A model generated the notes under the pieces. That model searched no databases. It saw only the letters and a list, made by a program, of their open reading frames with translations, and was not told the origin of the DNA. From NCBI GenBank assembly GCA_020696885.1, contig JAJFMS010000092.1, positions 1-8,406 on the forward strand: a stretch of DNA of 8,406 nt. Reading direction: 5' to 3'. Shown piece after piece: positions 6,380-8,406 of this stretch (position 1 is the stretch's first letter; the number at the start of each line of letters is the position of its first letter). This stretch comes from Armatimonadota bacterium. GTDB taxonomy: Bacteria > Armatimonadota > SYMT01. The translations under genes were made by a program, and so were the position numbers.

Positions 6380-6700
6380 ATGACGTTGATCCGTACTGCC
6401 GAAGCGCACCCCGGCAGGATGGCAGAAGCGCTGGTCCAAGTGGTATCCAGGCTGGACCTCAAACCTCACCATGGGGAGCTCGATTGGTTACCCTGGAAGA
6501 GTGCCGTGTACGCGCTGCTGGATTGTGTCTTCAGCGCCCAGGCCCGCTACGAAACCACGGTCCTGCCGATGCTGAAGGACCGACTTCACCGGCGTCTTCC
6601 CGACTGTTCGGCACTTACGTTTACGGACTACCGGTCAGATGTTGACTCCTTCGGAGCAGTTCGGTTCGAGGGTTATGCCCGGGAAGTGCTCACTCGGCAG
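6380..6700 (+). pseudogene. 5' part of a conserved hypothetical gene, 3' end missing
   Basis: From the ATG at 6380 (another at 6419) about 107 codons read as a natural protein: ELDWLPWKSAVYALLDCVFSAQARYETTVLPML, then LTFTDYRSDVDSFG and YAREVLTRQ. After CAG at 6698-6700 the frame stays open only as antisense of the neighbouring gene, with proline- and arginine-rich nonsense, so the natural C-terminal part is lost. The KSAVYALLDCVFSAQARYE style recalls conserved hypothetical proteins that I associate, uncertainly, with helix-hairpin-helix/endonuclease III-like folds. A GGGAGG at 6362-6367 lies 12 nt before the ATG, which is rather far. The gene is convergent with the hypothetical gene at 6728, and its truncation point coincides with a small hairpin. 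Confidence 0.5.
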
Positions 6701-6702
6701 TG

Positions 6703-6715
6703 GCCCCGGTGGGGC
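6703..6715. terminator. small GC hairpin between convergent coding ends
   Basis: GCCCC (6703-6707) and GGGGC (6711-6715) form a perfect 5-bp stem with a 3-nt loop. It lies 12 nt downstream of the hypothetical gene's stop and directly after the last sensible codon of the truncated plus-strand gene. No T-run follows on either strand, so an intrinsic terminator is only possible, not shown. Confidence 0.25.
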
Positions 6716-6727
6716 AACGCTCCGCGC

Positions 6728-7177
6728 CTACTCGTCCTCGGTCTCGACGCCCATGCAGGATGCCGCCAACATGACGAACGTCTCCAGGGTCTCGTAGCCG
6801 TCCTCGGTGAGGCGCTCCGGGATCGACACCACCCACTGCTCCTCCCGCTCCGTCTCCTGGGTGTTGCCCTTCTGGCGGCGGGCGGTGATGCCCGCCTTTC
6901 GCAGCGGTGCGCGCACCGCTTCGGCCGCCTCCCAGAGCTCCGCTTCGCGGGTTAGCGAGATTCGCCGCGGCGTGAAGCGCACCATCATCTTCACCACGCT
7001 CGGTCGGTAGTAGAGGTACACCGGCTGGGAAGGCAGGTAGGTCGCCCCGTAAGCCTGCACCGCCGGGTTGCCCTCCGGATCCCGGATCCAGGTGTGCTTG
7101 CCGCCCGGCAGTCGCTCCATCAACATGTTCTGCACGTCGCGCTGGGTGTAGGGTCGTTCCGGGTCTTGGGTCGCCAT
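6728..7177 (-). CDS. Hypothetical protein, 149 residues
   Basis: The ATG at 7175-7177 (MATQDPERPYTQRDV) is chosen over the upstream in-frame ATG at 7294, because the extra residues there derive from the 8-bp repeat region and look non-coding. The ribosome site is weak. The protein is soluble and charged, without a signal peptide or membrane segment. It has alternating strand- and helix-like stretches (VYLYYRPSVVKMMVRFTPRRIS; AELWEAAEAVRAPLRKAG; QWVVSIPERLTEDGYETLETFVMLAAS) and an acidic tail (VETEDE). This suggests a small alpha/beta domain, perhaps of the kind that binds a partner protein. No family was recognised. It diverges from the PQQ-like gene and converges on the truncated gene at 6380. 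Confidence 0.75.
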   Translation of the reverse strand: MATQDPERPYTQRDVQNMLMERLPGGKHTWIRDPEGNPAVQAYGATYLPSQPVYLYYRPSVVKMMVRFTPRRISLTREAELWEAAEAVRAPLRKAGITARRQKGNTQETEREEQWVVSIPERLTEDGYETLETFVMLAASCMGVETEDE

Positions 7178-7267
7178 AGATAGCTCGCTGCGCTGGGGTG
7201 AACCGCTCCGTCCGGACCGGCCCCGTACCCAAGGTTCGAGAGCAGAGAGAGTGGGAAGTGCAGTCAC

Positions 7268-7299
7268 CAACACTCCACTACTCCAGCACTCCATTACTC
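7268..7299. repeat. four tandem copies of a degenerate 8-bp unit
   Basis: CAACACTC, CACTACTC, CAGCACTC and CATTACTC follow each other without gaps, giving the consensus CANNACTC (GAGTNNTG on the other strand). The outer bases are invariant and the two middle positions vary in every copy. The array lies in the non-coding divergent region between the hypothetical gene and the PQQ-like gene. Confidence 0.7.
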
Positions 7300-7329
7300 C
7301 GTCCGCTTCAGTTAAGAATACTGCATCTG

Positions 7330-7349
7330 CGCCGCCGGGAAGGGCGGCG
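7330..7349. repeat. 7-bp GC hairpin in the divergent intergenic region
   Basis: CGCCGCC (7330-7336) pairs perfectly with GGCGGCG (7343-7349) around the 6-nt loop GGGAAG. No T-run follows, and both flanking genes read away from it, so an intrinsic terminator is unlikely. It may be an operator, a leader structure or a remnant. Confidence 0.45.
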
Positions 7350-7451
7350 TTGGTCGTCCGATGCCTACCGCTGAGCAGGAACGCGGGCTGCCGGGTGAGA
7401 ACCGGGTGTTGCAGACCGTAGTAATGACAGCGGGATTATGAGCGGATGACG

Positions 7452-7457
7452 AGGGGG
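7452..7457 (+). promoter_or_regulatory. ribosome binding site of the PQQ-like propeller gene
   Basis: AGGGGG at 7452-7457 lies 9 nt before the ATG at 7467. It favours that start over the in-frame ATG at 7446, which has no comparable purine tract and would place seven residues before the twin-arginine leader. Confidence 0.55.
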
Positions 7458-7466
7458 CAGATCAGG

Positions 7467-8406
7467 ATGGATCGACGTGAGCTGATACTGGGCGGCGCGG
7501 CGCTGTTGCTGGCCGGTGGAACCCGCTCCGAGGCGGCGGGCGGGCAGAACTGGGGCAACTGGCGCGGGCCGAACTTCAACGGCTCGTCCGATGAGAAGGG
7601 CCTTCCGGCAAAGTTCAGCCCCACCGAGGGCGTGAAGTGGTCCACGGCGATGCCCGGCCCCTCCGCCGCCACGCCGATTATCTGGGGCGACTCTGTCTTC
7701 GTCAGCAGCACGGACATGGGCGCGAAGCAGCTCCTGGCGATCTGCCTGGACCGCGCTACCGGCAAGGTGCGCTGGCTGCAGTCGGTCGGGTCCGGCTACA
7801 AGACCGCCGGCCAGGGCAACGAGGTCCAGCTCGACGATCGGAGCAACTACGCCTCCCCCTCCCCCGTTACGGATGGCAAGCGGGTCATCTTCTTCTACGG
7901 TAACGGCGACCTCGTGGCGCTGGACTTCAAGGGCAAGAAGCTCTGGTCCCGCAATCTGCAGCAAGACTACGGCGACTTCGGCTTCAGCTTCACGTTCTCC
8001 AGCTCGCCGCAGCTCTACGAGGGCCGGCTCTACATGCAGGTGCTGCAGCGGAACCGCCCGATCGGGGCCCGCGGCAAGCAGGGCGCGGAGTCGTTCCTGC
8101 TGGCCATGGATCCTGCTACCGGCAAGGAGCAGTGGCGCGTGGTGCGGCCCGCACCGGGCCTGGAGGAGTCGCTCGAGGCGTATAGCACTCCGATCCCGTT
8201 CGTCCACAACGGCCGCAAGGAGATCCTCATTGCGGGTGGAGACATCCTCTCCGGCCACGACCCCGCCACGGGCCGGGAGCTCTGGCGCTGGGGCACGTAC
8301 AACCAGGATCCGGACGATCCGGGCAGTAAGCACCGCCGCAAGGACTTCCGCCTGGTTCCCTCGCCCGTGGCCGGCGGTGGGGTGGTGCTGGGCTGCGGCC
8401 CGAAGA
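7467..8406 (+). CDS. Secreted PQQ-like beta-propeller repeat protein (C-terminus beyond window)
   Basis: 313 complete codons and open at the right edge. Residues 1-25 (MDRRELILGGAALLLAGG) form a twin-arginine-like leader, with RR, a hydrophobic core and a likely cleavage near SEAAGG, so export by Tat is plausible. The mature start (NWGNWRGPNFNGSS...GLPAKF...VKWSTAMPGPSAATP) is the standard opening of PQQ-binding-like proteins common in Planctomycetota and Verrucomicrobiota. Blade motifs with the Gly-x-x-x-Trp signature of PQQ-like repeats occur at DRATGKVRWLQ (95-105), DFKGKKLWSRN (153-163), DPATGKEQWRV (215-225) and DPATGRELWRW (265-275). Such folds act either as quinoprotein enzymes or as scaffolds of the BamB type. 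The catalytic residues of true PQQ dehydrogenases cannot be judged on this partial chain. An outer-surface or periplasmic role is inferred. Confidence 0.9.
   Translation, partial: MDRRELILGGAALLLAGGTRSEAAGGQNWGNWRGPNFNGSSDEKGLPAKFSPTEGVKWSTAMPGPSAATPIIWGDSVFVSSTDMGAKQLLAICLDRATGKVRWLQSVGSGYKTAGQGNEVQLDDRSNYASPSPVTDGKRVIFFYGNGDLVALDFKGKKLWSRNLQQDYGDFGFSFTFSSSPQLYEGRLYMQVLQRNRPIGARGKQGAESFLLAMDPATGKEQWRVVRPAPGLEESLEAYSTPIPFVHNGRKEILIAGGDILSGHDPATGRELWRWGTYNQDPDDPGSKHRRKDFRLVPSPVAGGGVVLGCGPK

Larger units (their letters stand above)
7178..7466. other. 289-bp divergent intergenic region
   Basis: This stretch separates the hypothetical gene and the PQQ-like gene and must carry the promoters of both. 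Visible in it are the 8-bp tandem repeat (7268-7299) and the 7-bp hairpin (7330-7349). I see no convincing -35/-10 pair, riboswitch or RNA gene. Confidence 0.6.

Noticed and set aside
7178..7294. 39-residue N-terminal extension of the 149-residue hypothetical protein
   Set aside because: It would be translated from the 8-bp repeat region and looks non-coding. The ATG at 7177 begins the sensible protein.
7365..8333. Long minus-strand open frame of 322 codons opposite the PQQ-like gene
   Set aside because: It is antisense to a clear PQQ-like repeat protein. Its predicted residues are low-complexity Arg/Ala/Leu-rich, as expected from the reverse strand of a high-GC gene.
7560..8340. A possible quinoprotein alcohol dehydrogenase assignment
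   Set aside because: Only generic PQQ-like blade motifs are visible, and the chain is cut by the window edge. No cytochrome c motif or diagnostic active-site residues can be shown, so only the fold-level call is kept.
1..8406. CRISPR array, tRNA, rRNA, origin, or defence operon
   Set aside because: No regularly spaced direct repeats, cloverleaf-like segments, rRNA-like stretches, or recognisable nuclease, helicase or toxin-antitoxin genes were found on reading both strands.

Overview
This is a high-GC bacterial window with accessory character. It carries repeat-scaffold proteins (TPR, ankyrin, two kinds of beta-propeller), one apparently complete IS3-family insertion sequence and a short graveyard of broken genes. 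There are no rRNA or tRNA genes and no CRISPR array. The organism cannot be named from this sequence. The secreted PQQ-type propeller with a twin-arginine-like leader, together with the TPR and ankyrin proteins, is the style seen in Planctomycetota, Verrucomicrobiota, Acidobacteriota and Armatimonadota, but this is only an impression.

Left part (1-3381): a minus-strand TPR protein with C-terminal membrane segments runs off the left edge. It diverges from a long plus-strand gene (832-3381) encoding about 18 ankyrin repeats, a Pro/Glu-rich linker and a C-terminal domain that resembles DUF4253. The 152-bp gap between them holds a strong ribosome binding site and a weak promoter candidate for the ankyrin gene.

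Centre (3388-4663): an IS3-family element with orfA and orfB in the 0/-1 frame arrangement, an intact DD(35)E catalytic triad and imperfect 21-bp terminal inverted repeats. It sits in what was apparently a gap of about 17 bp between the 3' ends of two convergent genes, and no obvious target duplication flanks it. Beyond it, on the minus strand (4675-5967), is an exported protein of repeated propeller-like blades with Asp/Asn-rich loops. By eye its DNA is clearly less GC-rich than the ankyrin gene.

Right part (6004-8406): 6004-6700 holds three gene fragments. These are a C-terminal piece resembling an IS630-type transposase (minus), a frameshifted fragment of unknown family (minus), and the 5' part of a conserved-looking gene whose 3' end is missing (plus). 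Then come a 149-residue hypothetical protein (minus, 6728-7177), a 289-bp divergent intergenic region with four copies of a degenerate 8-bp repeat and a GC hairpin, and finally the start of the secreted PQQ-like propeller (plus, 7467 to the right edge).

No multigene pathway or defence operon is evident. Genes are mostly singletons in alternating orientation, with signs of insertion and decay. The most distinctive item is the ankyrin/DUF4253-like fusion with the IS element and the compositionally different propeller gene directly downstream.
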